Assembly (NCBI GenBank): GCA_012932865.1
Contig: SAXG01000004.1
Coordinates: forward strand, 310,001 to 374,000
DNA: 64,000 bases
From: Amylostereum areolatum
Lineage: Eukaryota > Basidiomycota > Agaricomycetes > Russulales > Stereaceae
Reading direction: 5' to 3'
In this document: piece by piece, positions 11,087-23,338 of the stretch
How positions within the stretch are numbered: the first letter of the stretch is position 1
Layout: the number at the start of each line of letters is the position of its first letter
Notes under the pieces: generated by a model
Told to the model about the DNA's origin: nothing
Seen by the model: only the letters and a program-made list of their open reading frames with translations
Databases searched by the model: none
Translations under genes and position numbers: made by a program

Positions 11087-13706
11087 GTTTCCTCGCGCCC
11101 CATGCTTATCTGAGATCAATCACTCATGATGACCTCCTTTACAGTCGGTGAACCGGAACGTTGGCCCTTCTGCCAATTTTCGTCTCGATCCTTCGCCTTT
11201 CGTTTGTTCCCCACGAGACGTCCTACACGCTCGTTTTTCGAGGACTGGACTGTCCGATTTTATTCGGGGTAGGAGGAAGACTACCCGGCCACACCATGTT
11301 GTCTTGTTGTACGATATTCTGTATGAACTCCGGTTTTTCCTTTTCGAATCATCACACCGATATACGACTTCGTCACTTTTTCCTGGGAACCGTCAGGTAG
11401 AACCACGTCACGAATGATCTTCGTTTCCTGCGAAGAACCACGTAATAATCGAAGGCTTTTTATCCTTGATTTGGAAGGTTGGGTCCTTGGTGCGTTGTAC
11501 GTCCGGTTTTAGACCGGATGTCATCTTATGAAGATGCAATAGGGTCCGTGGGGAGACGGCGAAGTGAGTCGTATTGTCGTCCCCCTCTTCCATTCAGTTG
11601 CCCTCGCAGTGATTTCGGCATGACTGGGAGCTATGCATTCCACGGTTGTCAGATTTTTTCAGATTTGCCGTTGCCCAACTCATAAAGCCGTGTAAAGCGC
11701 CGCACCAGAGCCTCGCGGTGGTACGCTCACCGAGTGCTCGGATTCGTCGATGGCGGATCCGAGTGCCGTCACAACGCCCATTCGCCCGGTGCCAAACGCT
11801 TTTAATTTGAAGATCTCAGTATGTATTTAAATCCTTTGTAAGTAGGGACGAGGGACAAGAATCCTTCGCCACTTCATTCCAGTATGTATAAGGTGTGCCG
11901 TGACTTTCTTAAAACGAAAGACAGATGGTACTTACCGCCACTGTCATCCTTTAGCACTAGCTTCAGTGCCGACGTTAGGCTACTGGTGATTTGGGCTCTA
12001 TCTTCTTTTGTTCACCTTGAGTCTATTAGGCTTACCTCATCAGGAAAAACCTCCCTTACTAAAAATCTACTAATTAGAGGGGGACCTTCCTAATTCCCTG
12101 TTCCCGCTGCCAACCTGCAAGGCACTACGTCAACGTAGGTCCCTGTCACCCTTCTGGCCTCAACTATGTATTTGAAGTGCAAATATGAGGTCAATGTCGA
12201 CGACGGTGCATCGAAATGTGTACGGGGTTTTGTGAGAATAGAGCCCGTTAGTTCACTTTAGGAAGGTCCCCCTCTAACTAGCGCTAATTTGCTGAAGAAA
12301 GTTAATAAAGACCCTAGCGAGAATAAAGACGAGGGTCAATATTTTGGGAATTGAACACCTGTAGCCCACGTAGTAGGACAGACGCATAGCAACTTGGTCC
12401 TGAAGGGGCACCGTCCTTCGCCAACACGATGAGCAGCACTGTAAGCAATAAAATTCTTGGACATGGGATAGTTTGTCAAGGATTTTCGAGGTTATCGCTG
12501 AATGGTTCACGAGATGAAAATTCCGGGTACATGTAGCAATCGAGACTGATGCACTGATGAGTAACTAGATGTTGCTGGATGTTGGTGCTTATTCTGCAAG
12601 CGTCAGAAAAGGCACCTTTTACAGAGATTTACAATCAAACATGTCAGTTGAGAGCAATCAAGTCATGATTGCCACTACTCGTGCTTTGTCTGCCAGGTTC
12701 CGAGGAGAAGCGTTGTTTTGTCGGATAGATTACCATTGGGGAGAGGAAGTTCCGTTAGTCTTACCGAGGTACGAGGGTTGACTTCATCGACCTCTGCTTC
12801 AGGAGACTAGTTAGCCTGGGATTACGAATGAAATTACTGTGAAAGACGGCTTACGTGGACGTTTTGCACTCACACAAATCACCAGAGAGTCTACAAACGG
12901 ACAAATGAACTTTGCGACCTGCGGACCAGAGTTCTGCGCAAATCAGCAAGGTGGGAGGTTGGGGGGTTGGGAGGAGAGTTGGAGGAGAGACCGATTGGAC
13001 GGTGTGAAGCTGCACAGGACGCGTTACAAATAATAATTTCCGCGAAGCAGAGCGTAGAATGTCAATATGATACGGCGTGGGCCAGCTGATTGGAAAGCCC
13101 CAAGAGAATTCTCCCGAGGCCGCGGAGGTTGCGATGCAGTTGCAGGCCGTCTACCACGAAGAGCCTAGTGTCACCGATTCACCGGCCCTTCCAGCGATCA
13201 TACGCATACACTCTTCAAACGCGTCATGCTCGCCTTGATCAGGATTGCAGAGGCGGTGCGACCAGAGATACGATCGAGTCGCATAGGTTATCTATCGGAG
13301 AGCTTTGAACGGAAGGTCCGACTCACATAAGTAAGTAGTGGCTCAGCGTCATGGGGAGAGTCCCTCGGAGAGACAACGATAGAAGAAGAGGAAGCATAAG
13401 TGACTGCGGACTGGTGGTGGGGCAGTACATGTACCACAGCCTCGCACAGGTATGCAGGCATTGAAGGCATTGAAGAATTGAAGAATCGAAGCATCGCCAC
13501 GAAGGCGATGAGAAGGAACAATGGGTGACCGGAGGTGGCCGGTGAGGCCGAGGGGTTACCAGGCCGGGAAGGGCCGGGCGGGGACAGTTGGCCTTTATTT
13601 CCGCAGTATTTCGGGCCGATAACTGTTCGCTAAATGCGATGGCCGACGTAATCCACGACTCTTCCGCTTTCCGACACCCCTCTCTCACTTTCTTCCCACC
13701 AACACC
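11087..13706. other. Gene-poor region
   Basis: This 2.6 kb stretch is the AT-richest long part of the window, and no frame shows a known domain or fungal splicing pattern. It contains the inverted repeat at 12070-12281. Parts around 11.8-12.6 kb look like decayed mobile-element or neutral sequence. Confidence 0.5.
12070..12281. repeat. Inverted-repeat unit resembling a MITE
   Basis: The 24 bases at 12070-12093 are repeated in inverse orientation at 12258-12281 with 23 of 24 matching. The perfect core is TTAGAGGGGGACCTTCCTAA. The unit is about 212 bp with no coding capacity inside. TA dinucleotides lie at the outer edges, which would fit a Tc1/mariner-type target duplication, but a TA match is weak evidence. 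Size and structure fit a miniature inverted-repeat transposable element. Confidence 0.55.
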
Positions 13707-14174
13707 ATGAACAAGGATTACTACGGCTCTCAGCAAGGCCCTCCGCCTGGTCAATACTATCCTCCTCAAGGTGTGTGCTCATGCGATTCTCTTAGTTGCT
13801 GGCATTCATGATCTCTGGCTTGTGGAAGGTCCTCCGTCTGGCGGAGGATACTACCCACAGCAACCACCACAGTCTTACGGTGGCGGATACGGCGGGCAGG
13901 GTGGGTACCAACCCCAACCGCCACCTCAAACAGTTTACGTGTATGTGCTGCTCCCTCACACGGCCGGATTTTGCTCTGACATACATGCGGTCTACAAGTC
14001 AGCAGCAGCCGCAGAACAGCGGTGGTGGTGGCGGCGCCGGGTGTTGTGCGTGCTTGGCAGGCGCTTGCTTGTGCTGCTGTGCTGAGGGTGCGTCTGTACA
14101 AACTGCCTGCTGACTGCATTCGCTGACCAAGCTATCCCGTTCTCTTCAGAGATTGTTGCGACTGCTTATTCTAA
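13707..14174 (+). CDS. CYSTM-type cysteine-rich tail-anchored protein
   Basis: Four exons (13707-13770, 13829 to about 13940, then 3' pieces ending 14174) give a protein of roughly 80-90 residues. The N-terminal part is Gly/Pro/Tyr/Gln-rich (YYPPQGPPSGGGYYPQQ). The C-terminus is GAGCCACLAGACLCCCAEDCCDCLF, described here in two pieces: GAGCCACLAG and then ACLCCCAED with CCDCLF. This is the CYSTM signature, a Cys-dense segment that inserts in or is attached to membranes, linked to stress tolerance in fungi and plants. The last junction needs the second AG of CAGAG as acceptor to give the usual DCCDCLF end. Confidence 0.8.
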
Positions 14175-15380
14175 GCCCGCACGTCACATTGTCCGGGTTC
14201 ACGTTCCCCTGTCCATCATCTCCGTTTTGATTTTGCTCCGCACATCGTTGCGCTGCACGGGCGGTAATTCGTCAATGACTTTACAACGACCCCTCACGCT
14301 CGAGTTCCTTCATTGGTAACACGATTTCGGAGTTGTCGCTGGTCGTCGCCGTAGCTCGTTACATGTACACTGTCCATACGCACTTCAGTCGACGAACCTT
14401 CACACATTTCCCTTATTTCTCGACAGTTTCACAGGCCCAACCGGTGTATCATTATGATTCGATTTTCCAACTGACATGGTGTAAACCTTTCACAGTTGCC
14501 TCGCGGCGCTGCAACACGATGTAAGTTATAATTGGAATATGTATATGCTTGCCGACTGGATACTTATTTTGCAGGAGTCGTCATCAAGCCCGCCTGGTCG
14601 TGGTCTACCACTCTCACGGGATGATGCGACATACCGGGCAGTAAGTATCTCGGATTTCTGAGCTCCCCGAGTGAAACTCAGGTCTGTTAGACGGTAGCGG
14701 GAACAGCAGCCCGGGAACGTCAGTCATGATGCATGATGACTGGTGGGTCGCATGCTGAGCTGCTGCTGAGCGCTGAACGAGTGCCCCCACCGCACTACGT
14801 AAAGATGCATGCAATGCTGCTACTTATGAACAATCTCCTGTCTTACAGCCTTCCGGTATCTCGGCCAGACCTGGTCACGATTAGATCCTAACAGATGAAA
14901 GTTACTCGAGACTTCAGAGATCCAAAAGGAATAAGCTCGGTGCAGATGATATAAGTGCATAAAGGAAGCAAGACGTCCAGTCACTAGTCAAGTTATGTCC
15001 TTCCGCCGAAAATGTCCTTTCGTTCAGCAAACCTGCGAACCTCCCACAGACCTGTCGTTTCGTCCAAAGTTCAGCGTTCAGGTAAGAAAATAGATACGAG
15101 AAACAGGCTTGAACCGACACGGCCTGAAAATCGGGAGGTGCGAGAGTGCCATCCCAACTTCATCATTGACCAAACGTCTAGGGAACCAAATAGCTCATAC
15201 TTATAGTTGCGGTAGGTTGCGGTGAAGGTGAAGCTTGGGTGAAGCGGAGGACTGTGAAAATAGACGACTGTGATTCGCTCGGAGGGATCCGGGGTATTCC
15301 GGAGACGCTGTCCTGAGCCGTGACCGCGCTCGTTCGCTCGTTCCCTTTCCATCCCCGCTCGTTCCTCCCTTTCCTCCAAA
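14175..15380. other. Intergenic region
   Basis: About 1.2 kb without a supported gene. The last 150 bases before the next start are CT-rich, which fits the cytochrome c1 promoter. Confidence 0.45.
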
Positions 15381-16700
15381 ATGCTCTCGAGGGCTGCTCT
15401 CTCAAAGCCTGCGCTCGCCACCTGCGCGATCCTCCGTCTCCCGCGCCCGCCGCTCGCTCCTTCCCCGTGCGCATACGTTCTTTTTTAATCCCTCGGAGTT
15501 GTCGTTATACTGAGTGCTGGCGCAGGTCCGGTTCGCGTCTTCGGCCTCTGCATCCCCCAATGCATTCCAGGTGTGTGCATCGTTTTTATGGAGTGCGTTT
15601 AAGATTAGCTGACAGGAGAAATAGTCGGCAGTGAACTCTCCGTGCGGCGCTTGCTTCAGCAACGTTGCTCACCGCGGGCTCCGTTGCCTGGTACACCCAC
15701 TTGTACGGCAACCTGCCATTCATCGGCGAGGTTCACGCCTCCTCTCCTGGAGAAGAGGGTCTTCACCCTCCCGCATACCCGTGGCCGCATAAGGGCCTTT
15801 TCGACTCGTTCGACCACGCCAGGTTCGTAGCGTCCTCTTACCGGCGCCCGCCCCGCTCACACTCCGTGCAGTATCCGTCGCGGATACCAAGTCTACCGCG
15901 AGGTTTGCGCCGCCTGCCACTCCCTCGATCGTATTGCGTGGCGCAACTTAGTCGGTGTTTCACACACCGCCGACGAGGCAAAGGCGATGGCTGAGGAAAT
16001 CGAGTACACCGACGGCCCGAACGACCAAGGCGAGATGTTCCAGAGGCCCGGAAAACTTTCGGACTACATGCCAGCCCCGTATCCCAACGAGGAGGCTGCG
16101 CGTGCGTCGAACGGGGGCGCCCTTCCTCCTGACCTTAGTCTGATCGTGAAGGCTCGTCACGGCGCTGCTGTGGGTCACCTTTCACATCTCGTTACTTGCG
16201 ATTTGTTGAAATACCTGCCCGTAGGATTACCTCTTCTCTCTCTTGACTGGATATGTCGACCCACCGGCTGGTGTTGAGATTCGCGAGGGCATGAACTACA
16301 ACCCGTACTTCCCCGGTGGTGCCTATTTCCATGCCTCGGGTCATATTCGATGGCCTAGTCGAGTACGACGATGGTATGTGCACACTCTACGTGCTAGCAA
16401 GGGAGTCATTGCCTCACAGATATGTAGGCACTCCTGCGACGACTTCGCAAATGGCCAAGGATGTTACCACGTTCTTGAACTGGGCTGCTGAGCCTGAGCA
16501 CGACGAGCGGAAGAAGATCGGTATCAAGGCAGTTATCCTCTTCTCTGCGTTGACCGCCATCAGCCTCTACGTCAAGCGCTTCAAATGGTCTGTGATCAAG
16601 AGCAGGAAGATTAGTGCGTACCCTTTTCTTTTAGGCTCTCCTCCGACTAAACGGTGTTCTTGCAGTTTACAACCCCCCCGCGGACAAGGGCCACCATTAA
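15381..16700 (+). CDS. CYT1: Cytochrome c1, complex III subunit (frame broken in this sequence)
   Basis: The encoded protein is clearly mitochondrial cytochrome c1. It has a presequence starting [12 protein letters not shown], then [29 protein letters not shown], the haem site [36 protein letters not shown] and a C-terminal anchor around [14 protein letters not shown], ending [12 protein letters not shown]. It carries electrons from the Rieske protein to cytochrome c at the inner membrane. Introns fit well at most points, including donor GTGGGT after the KARHGAA segment. The frame is broken at about 15639 and at 16324, where one extra base separates FPGGA from ISMPRVIF, and probably also in the first exon, whose phase does not join VRFASSAS. 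The remaining sequence shows no decay. I read these as sequence errors rather than gene loss. Confidence 0.85.
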
Positions 16701-17149
16701 TAGTGGGTGTGGACAATGGCGTGGGGTCGTAATGTGGGACGTGCTTCTTTGCAAACTGTTCTGTAATGTTCCGGCGAAGTGCGGGATTTCCTTGTGTATC
16801 CCTTCGTACCTAGACAGAATAGAAGAGGAAGCTGGATATCTGATATCTGAGTGTCGCACAGTGTAGCGAGCCCGAGAGTCCTGTTTGGCTCTATCAGCAT
16901 GTAATGATCAGTGATAATGCTGGGTGGCTCGCACAAGTGGCAATAGGCCAGGGGTAGAGCCACGGAGACCACTAAGAGCAGCATTTTGAGACAAATCGAG
17001 GTTCCCACGCTCTGTTGTCCATAACGCCTCACCAGGGCTTTGCTGCCGCCTACCCTACTTCAATCTGCCTTTTCCCTCTTTGAACCCATCTGCATTGGCA
17101 AGGATCTCGTCTCTTTCACTCCACATATCATCTCTCTGAACCATTCGCT
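16701..17149. other. Intergenic region
   Basis: No supported gene. This lies between the cytochrome c1 stop and the Thp3-type start and is CT-rich in its last 100 bases. Confidence 0.4.
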
Positions 17150-18990
17150 ATGTCGACCGAGTCTTGGCCTCCACCGCTCAAGTGCGTTCACCGCGAGTCC
17201 CTCTCGATCCCGCTTGATTGACCATACGGACAGGGAGTGGGTTGCTACATGTCTCGGGCAAATGACCGACGCAAATCGTGCAGAAGCCCAGGATGAACTA
17301 CGAAAGGTAATATCTGACGCCTTCAACTCTCAGACGCTGTGGACGACAGATTGGAAAGGCGTCCAGCTCCAAAGGTCTCTTTGCCTTTTGTCCCTAAACC
17401 GTGGCCCCGCTGTTGATCCTCATCCGTTTCCAGTCTTCTCCCCAAAGCCCTTCCAACCTCCAACAGTCTTAAGCGTAAATTGTACGCATCGTCATCCCTT
17501 CTCCCACCTCCTTCTGACCCCAAACATGTCTTACATTTCCAGCACCGACGGTACACCCAACGGCAAAAAGTCGAAGAAATCCCAGATATCTAAATCGGCC
17601 ACCTCCAACGCACTCGACGTCAATGACCAAGCCGCTCTCAACAGACGAGCAGAACGTTTCAGGCGGGAACACGAGATCGAGCAGCAGAAGATGCGCGGCG
17701 GTCAGACCTCTCTCAAGACTAATCCGAAATCAGCTCACCTTTACATGCCGTCACGGTCGGGCTCTCCCTCCGTGAACACCGACGACCCCGAGGCAGATCC
17801 CGTACGTGCTCCTCACTGGTTGCGCAACACGCCGTATAGTCACGCTGAAGCCGACGTAGAATGTGCCGAATTGGGATAGACACACGATCGTGGGGACCTC
17901 GCGGGAGATATTCAAAGACTACCTGCGCTTGACTTCAGTGCGTCGACGTCGTGCTTACTTTTGCACCCTTCTTCTTACCGAGTCGCTTCTGCAGGAACCT
18001 AAACCGGAACAGATTCGTCCCTACCCCATTCTTCAGCAGACACTCATCGAACTTAAAAAACGCTGGCGCGAAAAGGTCGACTACGACTGGATACGTAACC
18101 AGCTGAAGAGCGTGCGCCAGGACTTGACCGTGCGTGCCCCTTCCGCGCGTGCCCGAGACGGCGTGATCCAGTTCTTCTGTTTCGCATCTCGCAGGTACAA
18201 CGCATCAAGAACGACTTCACAGTGCTTGTCTACGAAATCCATGCACGAATAGCACTAGAGGCCGTCAGTTCTTCTGCCTTGGGAATGGCTGGCTTCTGAC
18301 ATCATCGAGTTTAGAGCGACTTGGTAGAGTATAACGCATGTCAAGCCATGCTAAGAACACTGTACGAACTCGGTATACCCGGCAAAGTCGAAGAGTTCAC
18401 GGCCTACCGCATCCTCATGCTCATCCATGGCCGGAATCGAAGCGGTGCCGTTCTCTCCCTGCCTACCTCTCAGCCCTACTGACAGGGCCTCTCTTCGTTG
18501 TGTAGAACTAAACCTTTACGTAGGTCAGCTGACGCGAAAACAGAAAGAAAACAACGCGGTGAAGCACGCGCTGGGCGTGCAGCGGGCGCTCGCCCTCGGA
18601 AACTATCATAAGCTGTTCCAGCTCTACGTTACAGCGCCGAACATGGGGGCTTACATCATGGATCATTTTATCGAGCGCGAGCGGATACGAGCGTTGCTCA
18701 CAATATCGAAGTCGTCAGTCTCTTCGCCCTCTCCTCCAGGACGATTTGCTGATTGATGCCCTCGGTCCCACAGGTACCATAAAATCGCACTGTCTTTCGT
18801 GACGGACGAGCTCGCGTTCGACGCGGCGACTGACGCACGCGATTTCCTCGTCAAGCACGGCGCGGCGCAGTTCTCTAACCCGGCGAGTCCGGACGGAGAC
18901 AAGGTGTTCGACTGCAAGCAGGCCCTACCCGCTCTCTCTCAAGCGTTCGAGGAAATGTTCCGCAAGGTGCAGATCAAAGGCGCCGTGTAG
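17150..18990 (+). CDS. THP3: SAC3/GANP-family protein, Thp3/LENG8 type
   Basis: The start MSTESWPPPL joins EWVATCLGQMTDANRAEAQ across the first intron. A basic segment (SLKRKF, NGKKSKKSQ) follows. The SAC3/GANP/eIF3-p25 domain starts at NWDRHTIVGTSREIFKDY and continues through EPKPEQIRPYPILQQTL, KNDFTVLVYEIHARIALE, EYNACQAMLRTLYELG, ALALGNYHKLFQLYV and HFIERERIRALLTISKS to the stop at 18990. This domain order matches the LENG8/Thp3 branch rather than nuclear-pore Sac3. In yeast, Thp3 pairs with Csn12 and acts in transcription elongation and mRNA maturation. About nine exons join in frame, including a 78 bp intron ahead of SLLPKALPTSN and one with GTACGC donor ahead of TDGTPNGKK. Confidence 0.85.
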
Positions 18991-19550
18991 CGCATACTCT
19001 CTGTCTTTCCTTCCCTCACCTCCCTGTCACGGCTTTCCTTGCATCTTTCTCCCCGTCTTGTTTGTCATTTTTCTCTTTGTTTATTTGTATACGTTCCTTG
19101 TGTATCCCTCCTGGCCACCTTTACGTTTTCGCCTGCCCTAACTTGTATTCTCTATAATACACCTCGTCGCGGGGCGATCACGAAATGCAATGCAATACAG
19201 AACACGCACCGAGGTACGATACAAGAAAGGACAACAAACCCGATACGAGAGACATGATGATAAGTAATGCTCGAGACTATGCAATGTTCATATATATACG
19301 TGGAAAATTAGGGTGGGTGCATAACGTATGAATAATCAACCAAGAAATGGAAGCACGGTTAACAAGGCGAAGCAGAAAATATTGTAAGAAGAACGAAGTC
19401 AGCGATGATAATACAATGATGTAAAGAGGAATGTTCCCTCTGTATGAAACGATGCGATGGATATTGAGGACTCGAAATCCGCGGACGAAAAAAACAATAA
19501 GAATAGACTGTGGCGTTCATACAGCCCTTCGATGCCCGGTGTCACGCAGG
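18991..19550. other. Convergent intergenic region
   Basis: 560 bp between two converging genes, holding their 3' untranslated regions. CT-rich first, then AT-rich with several AATA/TATA runs. No other feature was seen. Confidence 0.4.
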
Positions 19551-22500
19551 TCATAGTTGCCTTGGCACGTACCCAACCGACGCCTCGGCCGCGCGACAGG
19601 CAAGCCGGAGCTGCTCCCGAAGGCCATCGTAGCGCTTGCGTTGTTCTATCAAAGATGATGTGGGTGCGTCCACATGTCAGCAACCCGTGAACGTGAGAGA
19701 AGAGAGCCCCATGAAGGTTATATGACCGAGGATGCGCGTGTGCGCGCGAGCGAAAAAGAAAAGGGGACAGGACGCAAGGCGTAGACAAAAAGAATGTTAT
19801 GAAGTGTCAAAGGGGTGAAAGGGGGAGTGTGCTCGATGATATGAAAGGGAGAAGATGATAGAAATGCAGAGCGTACCTTCGCACGGGTAAAGCTTCGTCA
19901 AATAGTCGATCGGGTGAAAGAACGCCTGGCACACGTCCAGCGCGATCGTGAGCGAATTGTCCAAGGACCACAGTTTGAGCGCTCTGTATGACAAAAAACA
20001 CGTGTACCCATAAATCAGCGGCGCACGAGCCAAGGAGAGAGAAAGGGTAAAGGCAGCGGGAAGCGGGCGCGCACCTGGACACCTGGCCCATCCACCACCA
20101 CACGAACTGAGGTCGATACGCCAGACTGTGCTTGGCCATGCCCGAAAGCGCAGGCAAGCCGGAAATCGCCAACTGAGCGCGTCGACCCTGCTCACGGACT
20201 AAGAAAATGAAGACGAAACCAGTAGTTAGCTATCGGGATCGTGTGCGCCTACCAACCCTCCCCGGGGCGTATCCTCCCACAAATGTCATGGCGTATCCAT
20301 CAGTCTCGCGTGGCGGGTGCAGTACCTCCACACAGCGAGCAAGGAGTTCACCCAGGCACCACGACTACGTGACCCACTGACGATGGAACCAAGCCCGGGA
20401 AGGGAAGACAGGACGACGAGAGAAATGAAGACTTACGCCACTCCTCCGACTTCTTGCGGCCTCCCGCAAACCTGTACCCGCAGAATATATACGTGAGAAT
20501 TGGCGAGCGAGCAAAGAGAGGGAATGAACGCACACGTGCGGGATGAACCTTTGGAACTCGAACGAGATGCACATCCGGGTGCTGTTCGCGTACCCGCCCG
20601 ATGACCAACAGGGAGCGCATGCAATGGCGACAAGACAAGGTTAGGACGAGAAGCAAGCGATCGCGCCGGCACAGGACAGAAGAAGACGGAACATATCATA
20701 AAAGGAGGGAACAGGGAAGTCAGTAAACATCAAACCCCCCTCTCCCCCGGGAAACAAAACGAGCGGAACACGCACTTGAACAAGTACTCCCGACCGTAGA
20801 ACAAGAAGGCACGCTCGATCCCGCACTTGTGTCTGTTCAGGCTATCCTCGATCGCCTCGCTCTCCAACCATGCCCGCATAGCGAAGTCGGCCTTCTCGCT
20901 TTCCGGTACGTGTGCGTCGTTGCGCAGGCGGAGACAACTGTGCCAGAGTAGCATTGCACGCAGGTAGAGCGCCCACACTGACTCCTTGCCAGGCGACGAA
21001 GCTGGACCGCCCTCGACGTATCCATAGGGGTGCGTCCACATCATCAACGATTCCCCGGGGAACAACAGGTTGAACTGTACACGCATGTTAGAGCACGGAA
21101 AGCGGGGAACGGAACAGGGGGATTGGCGAAACAGGTACGTACGTTCGCTGGGTCGATAATGAACAGATCCAAGGACTTGCCTCCGATAGCGGCGAAGTAC
21201 GAGCTGTATCCAGCTGCCAACATCGTGGCACTCCAGCAGAGCCGCCGACACTCCTCCTTCCGAATGTCACCCTCCGTCCACTCGTAGTTCCACGCGGGTG
21301 TTGCCACCCATAACGGCGTCTGTTCCGCCGCGTCCGGGTGCACACGTCCAAGAGACAAAGAATCGCACCGGCATTCCGTCGCTTGAGGGCGGGCGTGCGC
21401 ATCCGGTGTCAGCGGGTGATGTGCCAACGTGTGGGCGGGCGAGAACGTCATCTGGGAAAATGGGTGATGTGACTGTGCCGGAGGGTTGTTCACGCCGGTG
21501 CCGTAATAATTCTGCGTCGAGGAGTACGCTGGCTGGATGGGCGAGACGGATGGTACCGCGTGGCGGGCGTACCCGGACGCCTGGGGGTTGTCCACGTCCA
21601 GATAGGTGAGGGCGAGGGTGCGGAGAATTCCGTCGAGGATGTTGAGCGCCGCGCTCACCTGCAAGTGGGGTCATTGATTTGACGGGTAGTGGTGGAAAGT
21701 TCGCGACTCACGCGGCAGGTTTGATGAAGGGGATGGCAGCAGATCTCAAAGAAGGCAAGGATCTGGGCGTAGGGGCCGGGTTAGCCGTTGGACAGGATGG
21801 AAAAAAAGAACGAGGGAGATACGCACCCACGCCGCTTGCGCGACCTCTTCGTCGACTGCCCTCGCATTCAAACTAGCCTCAAGTGTGCTCTGCGCCTCGT
21901 CGCGGAGCCGGAGGGCCATGCGCCTTCCCTCCTCCGCTCTGCCGATCTCGGAGCTTTGCAAGAACGTTGACACGGCGAGCACCGCGAGGATGAGACTGGG
22001 TTGGATGCGGGTGCGGCGTGTAGGGTCAAGGAAGTTGCTGTAGAAGCGGGGGACGTTGAAGAAGGAGAACCAGTACGAGGATATGCGGAAGAGGAAGCGG
22101 AGGTCCTCAATGATGTGATGGGTGGCGAGTTCGCGCTGAGTCTGCGTGAGCGTGAGCGTGCCCATACCTGGCGCGCAGTGGTATGTGCTCATGGAGGGAT
22201 TGGGAAGAGCGTGGGCGTAAATCCCGAGCAGGTGATCCCACCAGACTTTGCGATTGAACTGGACGGAGGGTTCAGCGACGAGATGATGGTCGTTCTCGTG
22301 CTCGTGCTCTTCACCGTTCGAGGGGACGATATACGCGTTCAAGTTCGTATTGGAATAGAAGGTCTGTGGGGAGACGATATGAGTGGTGTGCACCGGGTGG
22401 ATCTGCGTACCAAAGAGAGAAAAGGTTAAGGTTGAACGAAGATCAGTATCGAAGAAGTTTGGCGCACATTCACATGGGAGTGCTGCTGACGGATGGCCGG

Positions 22501-23338
22501 GGACATGAGGTCATCATACAGGACATGATCGTAGGAGGTTGGCGGGAAACGAAGGTGGCTACCAGGCTGTTCGACAGGCAATATGATGCCGAGGTCCAAT
22601 CGTAAGGGCACAGGCCTGCTCAGACACGCGAACGGGTCTTGGCTGGATGTCGGAGTGATGGGTGACAGGGCCTCGGGGGAGAGAGAAGAGTCGGAACCGC
22701 TTTGGCGAAGAGGCTCACTGTCGAGTTGGGAGGTGGAGGTGGCGGTTTCCGTTGTTACGCGTCGACGACGACGAGCGGGCTTGGTGGGCTCGCCATCGGG
22801 ACCTTTTTGACGAGCGGTACGCGTACGAGCACCCTGGACACGATCCGGGCCACGTCGCTTGGGAGTGGGGTCGTACGAGCAGGGTTCACCGCCGAGACGC
22901 TGGGTGCAAGTGTAGCAAGCGGGCTTGGCGCCGTCGCAGCGGATTTTACGGCCGCGACTGAAGAATGGAGAGGAGAGATTTAGTGGGTTGATGGAATGGA
23001 AGCGGAGTCGCGTACCACTGGACGCAAGCGACGAACACGCGGGTACGTTGCTTCCCTTGGGTGGTCGGTGGCTGATCAGGAGCCAACGCGATGCGTGGCT
23101 TGTCTCTGCGGGAGCGAGCGGGACGAGAACGGTCGACGAGGGTGGATGTGGACGCGTCTTGGGCAGCAGGAGGGTCGGGGTAACGATCGTCGGGGTCTTC
23201 ATCTGGGCCATGGTAGATGTAGTTATCCTGAGGGAAGTGGGAGGGAAACCTGAGGTGGGCGGAATCGTGGGACAGAGAGGGGTGGTGAGAGGCGGCGGAG
23301 GAGTGACTGGGTGGGTGAGCGGAGTGAACGGAGTGCAT
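19551..23338 (-). CDS. Zn2Cys6 fungal-type transcription factor
   Basis: The gene starts at ATG 23338 (MHSVHSAHPPSHSS). The zinc cluster is formed across the first intron: ACVQCRGRKIRCDG, then KPACYTC and GGEPC, giving C-x2-C-x6-C-x6-C-x2-C-x8-C. Basic residues follow (PTKPARRRRR), then a Ser/Thr-rich linker. The fungal-TF middle homology region carries FNRKVWWDHLLGIYAHALP, FRISSYWFSFFNVPRFY, ILDGILRTLALTYLDVD and CWSATMLAAGYSSYFAAIGG. The last exons read HSLAYRPQFVWWWMGQ, LTIALDVCQAFFHPIDYLT and QRKRYDGLREQLRLACR, with stop TGA at 19551. It should bind CGG-type sites in the nucleus; target genes are unknown. There are about eleven exons, and the boundaries in 20.2-20.7 kb are the least certain. 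Confidence 0.85.

Noticed and set aside
17040..17879. 279-codon single-exon reading of the Thp3 N-terminal region
   Set aside because: It reads through two introns; splicing gives the family-consistent SLLPKALPTSNSLKRKF and TDGTPNGKK.
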